Part shown: positions 16,494 to 25,477 of the stretch, in pieces
Position numbering within the stretch: position 1 is the stretch's first letter
Layout: each line of letters begins with the position of its first letter
Origin: an uncultured Lachnospiraceae bacterium
GTDB lineage: Bacteria > Bacillota > Clostridia > Lachnospirales > Lachnospiraceae
Length of the DNA: 64,000 bases
Direction: 5' to 3'
Assembly: GCA_902780405.1 (NCBI GenBank)
Contig: CACZFI010000007.1
Coordinates: forward strand, 39,078-103,077
Notes under the pieces: generated by a model
Told to the model about the DNA's origin: nothing
Database searches by the model: none
What the model saw: only the letters and a program-made list of their open reading frames with translations
Made by a program: the position numbers and the translations under genes

Positions 16494-17581
16494 TCGTAAT
16501 CCTTGTTTTTGCAGTCTTTATATTGACAGCGATCGGTGCGCATCTGTATGTGTTTACACGCATGAGAGAATTTGCATGGGTGAAGGAACTGGCCGGTGAG
16601 AGTAAGGCGAAAAGCAGACTGATCCGTGCGCCTTTTGTCCTTGCAATGGCGCTGTGGTGCGTCTTTGATCTGGTACCGGCGGTGATCGCCGTGGTGCATC
16701 TACTGTTTTTCTGGCTGGTATCGGACTTTGCCGGATGGATCGTAAAGAAAACTTCAAAGAAGGAATTTCGATTTTATTGGCAGGGAGCTGTTGCCCTTGT
16801 TGTGACGGCGGTTTATCTGATCTGTGGCTGGTATTTTGCCCATCACGTGTACGAGACGGATTACACACTCGCTACGGCCAAGAATCTTCCCGGCGGACAT
16901 CTTCGTGTGGCGGTGATTGCAGATTCGCACATCGGCTGTACATTTGACGGCGAAGGGTTTGCTGCGCATATGAAGGAGATCGAGCAGTCGCATCCGGATC
17001 TTTTGTTGATCGTGGGTGACTTTGTGGATGATGATACCAAGCGCGCAGATATGGAGAAAGCCTGCGCGGCCCTCGGGGAAATGAAGACGACCTATGGCAT
17101 ATACTACGTTTACGGAAATCACGATCCCGGATATTCGGACAGCAGGGATTTTACGGCGGCTGATATGGAGGCGGAGCTTGAAAAGAATCATGTTACTGTC
17201 TTAAAGGACGAATCCGTGCTCCTTGCAGACAGTGTGTATGTGGTGGGACGAAGGGACAGAAGCAGCGGCGACAGGCTTTCCATGAAGGATCTGACGAAGG
17301 AACTTGATCTCGCAAAGTATATGATCGTCCTTGATCATCAGCCCCATGATTTCGCCGCACAGGAAGCGGCCGGCGCAGACCTTGTTCTTTGCGGACATAC
17401 CCATGGCGGGCAGATGTTTCCCATCGGCATCACCGGAGAGCTTTCCGGGGCAAATGAAAAGACCTATGGACTTGAAACACGAGGAAATACGAACTATATT
17501 GTGACTTCCGGAATCTCGGACTGGGCGATTCCGTATAAGACAGCGGCAATCGCAGAGTATGTCATCATTGATATTCGGTAG
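16490..17581 (+). CDS. Membrane-anchored metallophosphoesterase (YkuE/YaeI-like)
   Basis: A 363-residue protein with about four N-terminal helices (1-125) and a calcineurin-like phosphoesterase domain. Metal-binding motifs in order are IADSHIGC, VGDFVDDD, YGNHDPGY, VLDHQP and GHTHGGQ. Relatives of this layout act on lipid or cell-envelope phosphates. It overlaps the PAP2 gene, so the two membrane phosphatases are co-transcribed. The substrate is not visible from sequence. Confidence 0.88.
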   Translation: MIVILVFAVFILTAIGAHLYVFTRMREFAWVKELAGESKAKSRLIRAPFVLAMALWCVFDLVPAVIAVVHLLFFWLVSDFAGWIVKKTSKKEFRFYWQGAVALVVTAVYLICGWYFAHHVYETDYTLATAKNLPGGHLRVAVIADSHIGCTFDGEGFAAHMKEIEQSHPDLLLIVGDFVDDDTKRADMEKACAALGEMKTTYGIYYVYGNHDPGYSDSRDFTAADMEAELEKNHVTVLKDESVLLADSVYVVGRRDRSSGDRLSMKDLTKELDLAKYMIVLDHQPHDFAAQEAAGADLVLCGHTHGGQMFPIGITGELSGANEKTYGLETRGNTNYIVTSGISDWAIPYKTAAIAEYVIIDIR

Positions 17582-17592
17582 GAGGCGGAAGT

Positions 17593-17814
17593 ATGAAACT
17601 GTTTGGAAGAAAGTCTCATGTGCCGCCGTATGCGTATGATCCCGAGAAGGAAGATGCGGTGGTACGCTCGTCCATCTGTACGGGAGAGCAGGTGGCTGGA
17701 TTCAAGGACCGAAAGACACACGAATTCCATGAGGTGATGCTCATCCGCACGAAGAAGGATATGGACGCATTTATGAAGGCGTACGGATTTTCAAGTGTGA
17801 AGAAGGAATACTGA
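17593..17814 (+). CDS. Conserved small hypothetical protein
   Basis: A 73-residue soluble protein (MKLFGRKSHVPPYAYDPEKE) with STICTGE-like and GFKDRKTHEFHEVMLIR segments. GGAGG precedes the ATG, and it sits 11 bases after the phosphoesterase gene in the same strand run. I do not recognise a domain of known function. Similar short proteins seem common in related Clostridia, which suggests a real gene. No membrane helix or metal motif is evident. Confidence 0.7.
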   Translation: MKLFGRKSHVPPYAYDPEKEDAVVRSSICTGEQVAGFKDRKTHEFHEVMLIRTKKDMDAFMKAYGFSSVKKEY

Positions 17815-17829
17815 CGGAGGGACAAGTGT

Positions 17830-18525
17830 ATGATCGTGGATGAAATCAGAAAGGAGTTGTTTGATCTTCGGGATGAGGCGTATGCTGCATTTCAGCTGAA
17901 ACTGATCCCGACTGCGGAACCGGACAGCTTTATCGGTGTGCGAACTCCGGCACTTCGGACTTATGCGAAGGCGGTGGCAAAACGATCGGATGTGGATACA
18001 TTTCTTTCGGATCTTCCGCACAGATACTTTGATGAGAACCAACTGCATGCCTTTGTGCTTTCGGAGATGAAGGATTTTGATAAGTGCGTTCAACATGTGG
18101 AGGCATTTCTTCCCTACGTGGACAATTGGGCAACCTGTGACCAGATGTCTCCGAAGGTGTTTAAGAAGTACAAAGAGCAGCTGCTGCCTCGGATCAGGTC
18201 TTGGATCGCATCGACGGAGACTTACACGATCCGTTTTGGGATCGGTATGTTGATGACACATTTTCTGGATGACGACTTTGATCCGGCGTACCCGGAGATG
18301 GTGGCGAAGCTTGCATCTGAAGAATATTATGTAAACATGATGATCGCCTGGTATTTTGCCACGGCGCTGGCAAAGCAGTATGATGCGATCGTTCCTTATA
18401 TCGAGGAGCAAAGGCTTCCTGCGTGGACACATAACAAGACGATCCAGAAGGCGGTGGAAAGCTATCGCATTACGCCGGAGCAGAAGACCTACCTGAAGAC
18501 GTTTAAGGTTAGGAAGGAAAAGTAG
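17830..18525 (+). CDS. AlkD-like DNA alkylation repair protein
   Basis: A 231-residue all-helical protein with HEAT-like repeats. It matches the AlkD family (RTPALRTYAKAV, DNWATCDQMSPKVF, NMMIAWYFATALAK, LPAWTHNKTIQKAVESYRI). The Trp/Asp pair of the WATCD motif fits the AlkD active cleft. AlkD proteins excise alkylated bases without base flipping. The gene lies between a small hypothetical gene and a HAD gene whose ATG follows the stop directly. Confidence 0.88.
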   Translation: MIVDEIRKELFDLRDEAYAAFQLKLIPTAEPDSFIGVRTPALRTYAKAVAKRSDVDTFLSDLPHRYFDENQLHAFVLSEMKDFDKCVQHVEAFLPYVDNWATCDQMSPKVFKKYKEQLLPRIRSWIASTETYTIRFGIGMLMTHFLDDDFDPAYPEMVAKLASEEYYVNMMIAWYFATALAKQYDAIVPYIEEQRLPAWTHNKTIQKAVESYRITPEQKTYLKTFKVRKEK

Positions 18526-19200
18526 ATGGGAGAATCTAAACGAGACTACCGGTACTATCTGTTTGATCTGGACGGCACGCTCACACAGTCCGGGGTTGGA
18601 ATCATAGACGGAGCGATCCGAACTCTGGCGAAGTTCGGGATCGAGGTGACGGACCGGGATTCCATGCGTCGGTTTATCGGACCTCCGCTTCGGTATTCCT
18701 TTCGAGAGTTCTTCGGGCTTTCCGAGGAGAAGACGGAACAGGCGGTTTCATACTATCTTGATTACATGAAGCAGGAAGGCATATATCGGGCACCACTTTA
18801 TCCGGGCGTAAAGGAGACCCTGGAGCGTCTTTTGGCTGATGGAAAGAAACTGGCTGTTGTCACAACGAAGACAAAGTATCTGGCGGAAGCTGTCATCGAA
18901 TATGACGGGATCCGGGATTTCTTTGATACCATCGTCGGTCCCGGTGCTGACAACAGGAATCCCGAGAAGAAGAATCTGATACGGGAAACACTTTCAAACA
19001 TTGGGGTTTCCGAGGAGGAGTTCGACAGTGTCCTGATGGTGGGTGATCGCTTTTATGATATCGAAGGAGCCGCTTTGGTCGGCGTGGACTCCGCCGGCGC
19101 ATTGTACGGCTACGGCAGCAGGGAGGAACTCACCGACGCCGGCGCAACCTTCCTGATCGAAGATATTCGGGAATTGCAGGTATTTCTGAAAAAAATGTGA
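18526..19200 (+). CDS. HAD family hydrolase (phosphoglycolate phosphatase-like)
   Basis: A 224-residue HAD phosphatase. Motif I is FDLDGTLTQ (nucleophile Asp), motif II lies around VVTTKT, and the late acidic motif is MVGDRFYDIEGA. The four-helix cap (residues ~25-95) makes it a C1-type, Gph/PpaX-like member. Substrates of this group range from phosphoglycolate to pyrophosphate and nucleotides, so the exact one is open. It abuts the AlkD-like gene without a gap. Confidence 0.88.
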   Translation: MGESKRDYRYYLFDLDGTLTQSGVGIIDGAIRTLAKFGIEVTDRDSMRRFIGPPLRYSFREFFGLSEEKTEQAVSYYLDYMKQEGIYRAPLYPGVKETLERLLADGKKLAVVTTKTKYLAEAVIEYDGIRDFFDTIVGPGADNRNPEKKNLIRETLSNIGVSEEEFDSVLMVGDRFYDIEGAALVGVDSAGALYGYGSREELTDAGATFLIEDIRELQVFLKKM

Positions 19201-19233
19201 ACGACCTTGCATACAAAATAGGGAGATAAGAGA

Positions 19234-20160
19234 ATGAAAGAAGAATTCTTACTGTTAAGCGAAGCGGATCTTCCCGAGATGGCGAAGCTGTTCAGGGAGG
19301 CTTTCGCGGGTGAGCCGTGGAAGGATGACTGGAGTGATGAGGAACAGCTTGCTCTGTATATGAAGGAGATTTCCGGCGCGTACAACTGTCTGAATTTCGG
19401 ATTGAAAATTGACGGACGTCTGGTTGCCATGTCGGTCGGCTCGATCAGACACTGGTGGGAAGGAACCAATTACAATATCGAGGAATTGTGTGTGCTGCCG
19501 GAGATGCAGGGGCAGGGACTCGGTTCGAGGTTCCTTGCAATGATTGAAGAGAATGTAAGGCGCAAGGGGATGGCAGGCATCTTTTTGCAGACGGACAGTG
19601 ATAAACCGGCATTTCAATTTTATCACAAGATGGGCTTTGGCGATCTCGGAGCACATGTGAGTCTGTATAAAAACCTGTCCGACAGGATCGTGAAAGGGAC
19701 GCCGGAAGACAGGGATGATATCCTTTCGCTTTATCGGGCACAGGTCGGACAGGAATTCTGCCCGTGGACAGAGGAGTATCCGTCGGTTGAGACCATAGAC
19801 TATGACCTGTCAAAAGAGAATCTGTTTGTTATGAAGGAGGGCGGCAGGATCATTGCTGCGATCTCGATCGATGACGACGATGAGGTTGACCGGCTTTCTG
19901 TTTGGGATAAGAAGCTTGCACCGGGAGGGGCACTGGCGAGACTTGCGGTGCTTCCGGAAAAGCAGGGACTGGGCGTTGCAAAATCAATGCTTCAATATGC
20001 TATGGAAGTCCTCAGGGAGAGAAACAGTCAAAGCGTTCATTTCCTCGTAAATATCAAAAATCAAAAGGCAATTCGTGCCTACGCCAGTCTTGGATTCCGA
20101 ATTGTGGGATCCTGCCATATGTTTGGTCAGGACATGGATTGTTATGAAAAAGAATTGTAA
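19234..20160 (+). CDS. Tandem GNAT N-acetyltransferase
   Basis: A 308-residue protein with two GNAT domains. The first (1-150) has the acetyl-CoA loop LPEMQGQGLGSRFL. The second (150-308) has LPEKQGLGVAKSML and the late strand AIRAYASLGFRIVG. Tandem GNATs are often one catalytic plus one degenerate domain; both loops look intact here. The acceptor is unknown. It is preceded by a GGGAG site and followed 17 bases later by the patatin gene. Confidence 0.85.
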   Translation: MKEEFLLLSEADLPEMAKLFREAFAGEPWKDDWSDEEQLALYMKEISGAYNCLNFGLKIDGRLVAMSVGSIRHWWEGTNYNIEELCVLPEMQGQGLGSRFLAMIEENVRRKGMAGIFLQTDSDKPAFQFYHKMGFGDLGAHVSLYKNLSDRIVKGTPEDRDDILSLYRAQVGQEFCPWTEEYPSVETIDYDLSKENLFVMKEGGRIIAAISIDDDDEVDRLSVWDKKLAPGGALARLAVLPEKQGLGVAKSMLQYAMEVLRERNSQSVHFLVNIKNQKAIRAYASLGFRIVGSCHMFGQDMDCYEKEL

Positions 20161-20177
20161 ATCTTAAGGAGTCGGAT

Positions 20178-21080
20178 ATGGCAAGAAGGAAAATCTATAG
20201 CGGAATCGATACGCTGCCGATCGGTCGGGCGAGTGAGGTGATCACACCCGGCTGTCTCGTCCTTGAAGGCGGCGGATGGAAGGGACTATATACGGTGGGA
20301 GCGCTCGATGCATTTATGATACATGGCGTGAATATGCAGTCGGTCGTCGGTATTTCGGCGGGTGCGCTTTCAGCCATCGGTTATGTGTCCGGCCAGATCG
20401 GATGGGGCGTCAGGATCGATCTGCAGTACCGACACGATCCGGAATATGTCGGCTTCGGAGCTATGATCAGGGATCACGGAGTGACGGGATTCTCATATCT
20501 CTATGATGGTATTCTCGGAGATCTGCCGCTCGATAAGAAGAGACTGATGGACAAAAGAAGAAGGCTTGCGGTCGGTGTGACCAATATGCTGACCGGTGAG
20601 ACGGAGTACATGGAGAAAGGTAAATGCAATCTTTCAGCAGCGGTACGTGCCTCGGCGACGGTACCCTTCGTGTCGCGACCGGTGGTTATAAGTGGTGTGC
20701 CGTATTTGGACGGCGGCTGTTCCACCAAGATTCCCTATCCGTGGGCAATGTCCGAGGGCTTCGAGAAAATCGTTGTCATAAAGACGCGTGAATGGGATTT
20801 CGTAAGAGATGAATCGCCGTCGAAGGCAACAGGACTGATGTACCGGAAGTATCCGAATTTTGTCCGTGCGTTTCAGCAGACCAACGCAAATTTCAATCAC
20901 ATGACGATGGAACTCAAAAAGCGACATGAAGCAGGAGAGATCTTTGTGCTGGCGCCTTCCAAACCCATTGAAGTCACAAGGTTTGAAGGCGATATGGAGA
21001 AACTCGGAGACTTGTACTGGCTCGGCTATCATGATGCCGAAGCGCAGATGGAGAAGCTGAAATCATATCTGTCCGTATAA
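20178..21080 (+). CDS. Patatin-like phospholipase
   Basis: A 300-residue patatin-family lipid acyl hydrolase. Visible features are the oxyanion loop LEGGGWKGLYTVGALDAF, the nucleophile elbow GISAGALSA and the catalytic Asp in YLDGGCST. Patatins use a Ser-Asp dyad to cleave phospholipid acyl chains. No signal peptide is seen, so it is likely cytoplasmic (YjjU/RssA-like). It ends the local operon, since an intrinsic terminator follows. Confidence 0.9.
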   Translation: MARRKIYSGIDTLPIGRASEVITPGCLVLEGGGWKGLYTVGALDAFMIHGVNMQSVVGISAGALSAIGYVSGQIGWGVRIDLQYRHDPEYVGFGAMIRDHGVTGFSYLYDGILGDLPLDKKRLMDKRRRLAVGVTNMLTGETEYMEKGKCNLSAAVRASATVPFVSRPVVISGVPYLDGGCSTKIPYPWAMSEGFEKIVVIKTREWDFVRDESPSKATGLMYRKYPNFVRAFQQTNANFNHMTMELKKRHEAGEIFVLAPSKPIEVTRFEGDMEKLGDLYWLGYHDAEAQMEKLKSYLSV

Positions 21081-21090
21081 GTGGATCACA

Positions 21091-21134
21091 TGTCATCCGC
21101 ATGGCCGAGCGTCTGCGGATGACATTATTTTTTT
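21091..21134 (+). terminator. Intrinsic terminator after the patatin gene
   Basis: The stem TGTCATCCGCA / TGCGGATGACA is followed by TTATTTTTTT. Confidence 0.93.
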
Positions 21135-21216
21135 GCTCTTTCGTGCCGATAATATTCTCAGTGAGGGAGCTCTGAGTAGACATGCCGTGCGTACTCCTGT
21201 TTAAAGGAGGGATGGC

Positions 21217-22419
21217 ATGATTGTTAATGCCGGCAGAATCAAAATGACTGCGGACTCCGGGCGGGAGGTCACACGCTCTCGCAAGGAGGAAACCACGATG
21301 TGCAATCTACGCAGCAATCAGATGCGCTACTATGCGAGCACATTTGAGGAAGCGTACGGTTCGCACAAACACAGTGTGAAAGAAGAAACCACCGAGCGGG
21401 ACAAAAGCCTGCCGCTTCCTTGTGAGGGGGACGAGGAACATCCTCTTCCGGTGGAGACCTACGAACGCCTGAAAGGCAGGCAGCCGAAAGCTGCGCGCGT
21501 CGCGCCTGCGTCTCGGCAGGAACAGATGGATCAGATTCGCGAGTTTGTGATCAGACTCAGAATCTACATTATGACGCTCAGGCAGAGAATCTTCGGGAAT
21601 ACCGGGATCTTTCGAAGCATGAAGGGGATTCTCGGTTACTACGACTCGATTCTCGGTTATCCTGCGGAAAGCGGCGGACACCTGGCATCCTCAAATGATG
21701 CCTCCGTGCTGTACGACGCAAGCTCCGGGTCTAAGGCTGTCAGCGTATGGAGCAGGAAAGACAGGGTGACGGAGACCTACCGCGAATCGGCGTCCGTCAC
21801 ATTTGAGACAGTAGGTCAGATTCAGACAGAGGACGGAAGAACCATCGATTTCACGATGCAGATGGAGATGCATGAAAGCTATGAGGAACGCTTCGAGGCG
21901 ACAGCGCAAAATGTTGAAGTCATCATGACAGATCCTTTGGTGATCAATCTTTCGGATGCACCCATCGGAATCGCTGATCGAACATGGAAGTTTGATCTTG
22001 ATGCGGACGGATTTGAGGATGAATTATATTCTCTTTCCGAAGGCGCGGGATATCTTGTTTATGACAGGGACGGAAGCGGCACCATTGATGACGGGACGGA
22101 ACTCTTTGGTGCGCAGACAGGAGACGGATTTGCGGAACTGGCGGCGTTCGACCGTGACAGGAGCGGATGGATCGATGAGGCGGATGCCATCTATTCCAAA
22201 CTGAAGGTCTGGGTGAAGAATGACCGCGGTGAGGACAGGATGGTCGGACTTAAGGAAGCCGGCGTCGGGGCTATCTATCTTGGAAGTGTCGCGGCGCAAT
22301 TTGCCTATCGGTCGGAGACGGAACATGCAACGCAGGCAGCGGTGAGAAGCGCAGGTTTCTACCTCTCGGAAGATGGCACGGCACATCAGATGGCGCAGAT
22401 CGATTTTGCGACAAAGTAG
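21217..22419 (+). CDS. Protein with EF-hand/VCBS-like calcium loops
   Basis: Up to 400 residues. The C-terminal half carries acidic calcium-type loops: DLDADGFEDE, DRDGSGTIDDGTELF and FDRDRSGWIDEADAI, as in EF-hand/VCBS-like proteins. The N-terminal half is charged and unassigned, and no signal peptide is seen. Two in-frame starts each have a strong ribosome binding site: ATG 21217 (AAAGGAGGG) and ATG 21298 (AAGGAGG), giving 400 or 373 residues. The Ca-loop region is common in bacterial proteins linked to the cell surface, but the role here is unknown. Confidence 0.75.
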   Translation: MIVNAGRIKMTADSGREVTRSRKEETTMCNLRSNQMRYYASTFEEAYGSHKHSVKEETTERDKSLPLPCEGDEEHPLPVETYERLKGRQPKAARVAPASRQEQMDQIREFVIRLRIYIMTLRQRIFGNTGIFRSMKGILGYYDSILGYPAESGGHLASSNDASVLYDASSGSKAVSVWSRKDRVTETYRESASVTFETVGQIQTEDGRTIDFTMQMEMHESYEERFEATAQNVEVIMTDPLVINLSDAPIGIADRTWKFDLDADGFEDELYSLSEGAGYLVYDRDGSGTIDDGTELFGAQTGDGFAELAAFDRDRSGWIDEADAIYSKLKVWVKNDRGEDRMVGLKEAGVGAIYLGSVAAQFAYRSETEHATQAAVRSAGFYLSEDGTAHQMAQIDFATK

Positions 22420-22468
22420 CGCGGTAACGGCGCATATTCTCGCAAATCAAAAAAAGTTAAAAAAATGA

Positions 22469-22497
22469 TTGACAACCCGCTTGCGAAATGATATAGT
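22469..22497 (+). promoter_or_regulatory. Promoter of tRNA-Leu
   Basis: A consensus TTGACA at 22469-22474, 17 bases, then TATAGT at 22492-22497. It lies just ahead of the tRNA with no other gene between. Confidence 0.9.
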
Positions 22498-22520
22498 ATC
22501 ACTTGCGTTGTGAATCGCAA

Positions 22521-22604
22521 GCGGGAGTGCTGGAATTGGCAGACAGGCTAGACTAAGGATCTAGTGTCGGCAACGACGTGTGGGTTCAAGTCCCACCTTC
22601 CGCA
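22521..22604 (+). tRNA. tRNA-Leu (anticodon AAG)
   Basis: An 84-nt class II tRNA. The acceptor stem GCGGGAG pairs with CTTCCGC and the discriminator is A604. The anticodon arm is CTAGA-CTAAGGA-TCTAG, so the anticodon at positions 34-36 is AAG. A long variable arm (GTCGGCAACGAC) and T arm GTGGG-TTCAAGT-CCCAC are clear. The CCA end is not encoded. A34 would be expected to be edited to inosine if it is to read CUC as well as CUU. Confidence 0.95.
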
Positions 22605-22607
22605 CAC

Positions 22608-22640
22608 AGGTCATGATCCGGAAGGGTCATGACCTTTTTT
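22608..22640 (+). terminator. Intrinsic terminator after tRNA-Leu
   Basis: The stem AGGTCATGA / TCATGACCT is followed by a run of six T residues. Confidence 0.92.
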
Positions 22641-22641
22641 C

Positions 22642-22670
22642 TTGTGAAGGGGGATGTACAGTGGTATAAT
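22642..22670 (+). promoter_or_regulatory. Promoter of the O-antigen ligase-like gene
   Basis: TTGTGA at 22642-22647, 17 bases, then TATAAT at 22665-22670, immediately after the tRNA terminator. Confidence 0.75.
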
Positions 22671-22690
22671 AGCCACCGGAGGAGAAAACA

Positions 22691-24211
22691 ATGCAAAAAG
22701 TGATCAATTATCTATATCTGATTTATATGTTCGGGGTATATCCCGTTATCACACACAACAAATATTTCGACATTACCATCACGCGCTATCATGCATTTCT
22801 CTATGGGGCCTGTGCCTTTATTTTTTTGACAGCGATATCGGCAATCGTGAAGCTTTCCATGGGAGAGAAACTGACACCGAGATTCGCATGGAAGAAGAAT
22901 CCGATCGGTGAGCCCGAATTATGGGTGTTGCTTTTCCTTCTGGCGAACTTTGTAAGCGCAATCGTGACAGACGATCCCCGTGAGGCGATGTTCGGAGAGC
23001 AGAGCCGTCATATGGGTGTGCTGATCTACTTTGTGTTTGCGGTGATGATCCTGGTGATGTCCGGCGGCTTCGAGGTAGCCGAGGAAATCTTTCTTGTATT
23101 CGCGGCAAGTTCGGCTTATGCATATATCGTAGCAATCTTCCAGCATATGGAGATCGATTTTATGCACTACAAGGATAATATCAAGAAGGATCTGTATAAC
23201 AAATTTATCTCTACCTTCGGTAATATCAATATGTTTGCAGGATTCTTGTGCGTGAGCATCCCGATCTTTCTCGCAATGTTTATCTTCAGCAAGAAGCTTT
23301 ACATGCGGATAACGGCGGGGGTTTTGATCACTATGGGAGGTATGGTGATCATGATCAGCAACAGCGATAGCGTATATGTCGGACTGGCTGTAGCTACGGT
23401 TGTGCTTCTGGTGCTTGCCATCAAGGAGGGCTATGTGGGACACTTTATGTTCGGCTATTCCTTCCTTGCGCTCGGTAATCTGTTCCTGACGCTGATCAAC
23501 ACCTATGCGCATACCAGATACGACAAGAAGCGCGGCGGACTTGCACTCGCCTTAAACAGAATCGATGTTGCGGTGCTGTTTGTGGTATTCATGGCGCTTG
23601 CAACCGTGGTTGTCTATCTGCTTAGAAAGGTTTACGGAGATAAGATCGCAAAGATCAACAAGAAGGCGATCATCATAGCAGTGATCGTGTGTGCCGCCTT
23701 GTTCGGAATCGCATTCTTCATCTACGGTGCATTTATCAGAGGTTCCTCTTTGTTCAAACTGAACTATAAGTGGGGAAGCTACCGCGGCTATATTTGGACG
23801 AAGATGGTGGAACTGTTCCGTGATGCATCTCCGATCAACAAGATCTTCGGACACGGAAATGAAAGCGTCCGCACGTTGATGAATACCTATTACTACACGG
23901 AAATGATCTCTGTGACACACATGGCCTACGACAATGCGCATTGCGAACTGCTGCAGTACTTAATCTGCAACGGAATCTTCGGCCTCGTAGCTTACGTCGG
24001 CATGATCGTAACAAGCATTGCTTATATATGGAAAAATGCAAACGGAAAGCCGGTGGCCTATATGAGCCTCGTTGCCATCATCGGCTACCTCGGTCAGAGT
24101 CTGCTTTCTTTAAACCAGCCGATCTCCACACCCTTCCTGTTCCTTTTCATAGGACTCGGACTCGGGTATGCGACCATCCAAAAGAAAGCGATTGAAACCG
24201 AAGCAAAATAA
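22691..24211 (+). CDS. O-antigen ligase/polymerase-like membrane protein
   Basis: A 506-residue integral membrane protein with roughly 11-12 helices and a large loop near residues 355-405. That loop begins around RGSSLFKLNYKWGSYRGYIW and contains DNAHCELLQYLICNGIFGL. The RxxxW plus DxAHxxxL pattern is that of the Wzy/WaaL O-antigen ligase family, which transfers or polymerises undecaprenyl-linked sugars. A GGAGGAG site precedes it. tyrS follows 42 bases later with its own AGGAGG. In a Gram-positive cell the likely target is a surface glycan. Confidence 0.8.
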   Translation: MQKVINYLYLIYMFGVYPVITHNKYFDITITRYHAFLYGACAFIFLTAISAIVKLSMGEKLTPRFAWKKNPIGEPELWVLLFLLANFVSAIVTDDPREAMFGEQSRHMGVLIYFVFAVMILVMSGGFEVAEEIFLVFAASSAYAYIVAIFQHMEIDFMHYKDNIKKDLYNKFISTFGNINMFAGFLCVSIPIFLAMFIFSKKLYMRITAGVLITMGGMVIMISNSDSVYVGLAVATVVLLVLAIKEGYVGHFMFGYSFLALGNLFLTLINTYAHTRYDKKRGGLALALNRIDVAVLFVVFMALATVVVYLLRKVYGDKIAKINKKAIIIAVIVCAALFGIAFFIYGAFIRGSSLFKLNYKWGSYRGYIWTKMVELFRDASPINKIFGHGNESVRTLMNTYYYTEMISVTHMAYDNAHCELLQYLICNGIFGLVAYVGMIVTSIAYIWKNANGKPVAYMSLVAIIGYLGQSLLSLNQPISTPFLFLFIGLGLGYATIQKKAIETEAK

Positions 24212-24253
24212 TGTCATAATGGACGATAGAACATATTTAGGAGGAAACACAGG

Positions 24254-25474
24254 ATGAAACTCTACGACGAACTGGTAGCCAGAGGGCTGATCGCACAGGT
24301 AACAAATGAAGAAGAGATCAGCAAATTGATCAACGAAGGAAAGGCTACTTTCTATATCGGATTCGATCCTACTGCGGACAGCCTGCATGTAGGACACTTT
24401 ATGGCACTGTGTCTGATGAAGCGTCTGCAGATGGGCGGCAACAAGCCTATCGCCTTGATCGGCGGCGGTACCGGCATGATCGGTGACCCCACCGGACGTA
24501 CGGATATGCGTCAGATGCTTACCAAGGAAGACATTCAGCACAATTGTGACTGCTTCAAGGAGCAGATGAGCCGCTTTATCGATTTCTCCGAAGGCAAGGC
24601 CATGATGGTGAACAATGCGGACTGGCTTCTGGATTTAAACTATGTGGACATGCTCCGCGAGGTGGGTGCTCATTTTACCGTCAATCGTATGCTTGCTGCA
24701 GAGTGCTACAAGCAGAGATGGGATAAGGGACTTTCTTTCCTGGAGTTCAATTACATGATCATGCAGGCATACGACTTCTACAAGCTGTTCCAGGATTACG
24801 GATGTAATCTTGAGTTCGGTGGCGACGACCAGTGGTCCAACATGCTTGCCGGAACCGAGCTGATCAGAAGAAAGCTCGGCAAGGACGCACATGCCATGAC
24901 CATTACATTGCTTCTTAATTCCGAGGGCAAGAAGATGGGTAAGACACAGAAGGGTGCCGTATGGCTTGATCCCGCAAAGACACCGCCTTACGAGTTCTTC
25001 CAGTACTGGAGAAACGTGGCGGATGATGATGTCTTAAAGTGCATCAAGATGCTGACCTTCCTTCCGATGGAAGAGATCGAGAAGATGGAGAACTGGGAAG
25101 GAAGCGAGCTCAACAAGGCGAAGGAAATCCTTGCCTTCGAGCTTACCAAGCTTGTACACGGAGAAGAGGAAGCACAGAAGGCGCTTGATGCAGCAAAGGG
25201 TGTATTCGGAAGCGGAGATGCAAGTCAGATGCCGATCGGCGAGATCACGGACGAAGTTTTCCGTGACGGCCGCGTGGATATTGTCAGCATCCTTGTTTCT
25301 GCAGGACTTGTTCCTTCACGTGGTGAGGGACGCCGTGCGGTAGAGCAGGGTGGTGTGACCGTGAACGATGAGAAGGTTACGGATCCGAAGACCGACTACG
25401 GCAAGGAAGCATTTGATACGGATTTTGTAGTGAAAAAGGGCAAGAAGCATTTCAGAAAGATTGTTTTAGTCTAA
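24254..25474 (+). CDS. tyrS: Tyrosyl-tRNA synthetase
   Basis: A 406-residue class I synthetase. It shows the HIGH-type motif SLHVGHFMAL (residues ~42-51), tyrosine-site residues (YDFYKLFQDYGC, GGDDQWSNM), the KMSKS-type loop KKMGKTQKGAVW and a C-terminal S4 domain (SRGEGRRAVEQGGVTVN). It charges tRNA-Tyr. The length is normal, and an AGGAGG site precedes the ATG. The short upstream gap has no room for a T-box, so control is not evident. The next gene begins 4 bases after the stop. Confidence 0.97.
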   Translation: MKLYDELVARGLIAQVTNEEEISKLINEGKATFYIGFDPTADSLHVGHFMALCLMKRLQMGGNKPIALIGGGTGMIGDPTGRTDMRQMLTKEDIQHNCDCFKEQMSRFIDFSEGKAMMVNNADWLLDLNYVDMLREVGAHFTVNRMLAAECYKQRWDKGLSFLEFNYMIMQAYDFYKLFQDYGCNLEFGGDDQWSNMLAGTELIRRKLGKDAHAMTITLLLNSEGKKMGKTQKGAVWLDPAKTPPYEFFQYWRNVADDDVLKCIKMLTFLPMEEIEKMENWEGSELNKAKEILAFELTKLVHGEEEAQKALDAAKGVFGSGDASQMPIGEITDEVFRDGRVDIVSILVSAGLVPSRGEGRRAVEQGGVTVNDEKVTDPKTDYGKEAFDTDFVVKKGKKHFRKIVLV

Positions 25475-25477
25475 TCC

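Noticed and set aside
24212..24253. T-box leader before tyrS
   Set aside because: The gap is only 42 bases; a T-box needs well over 150.
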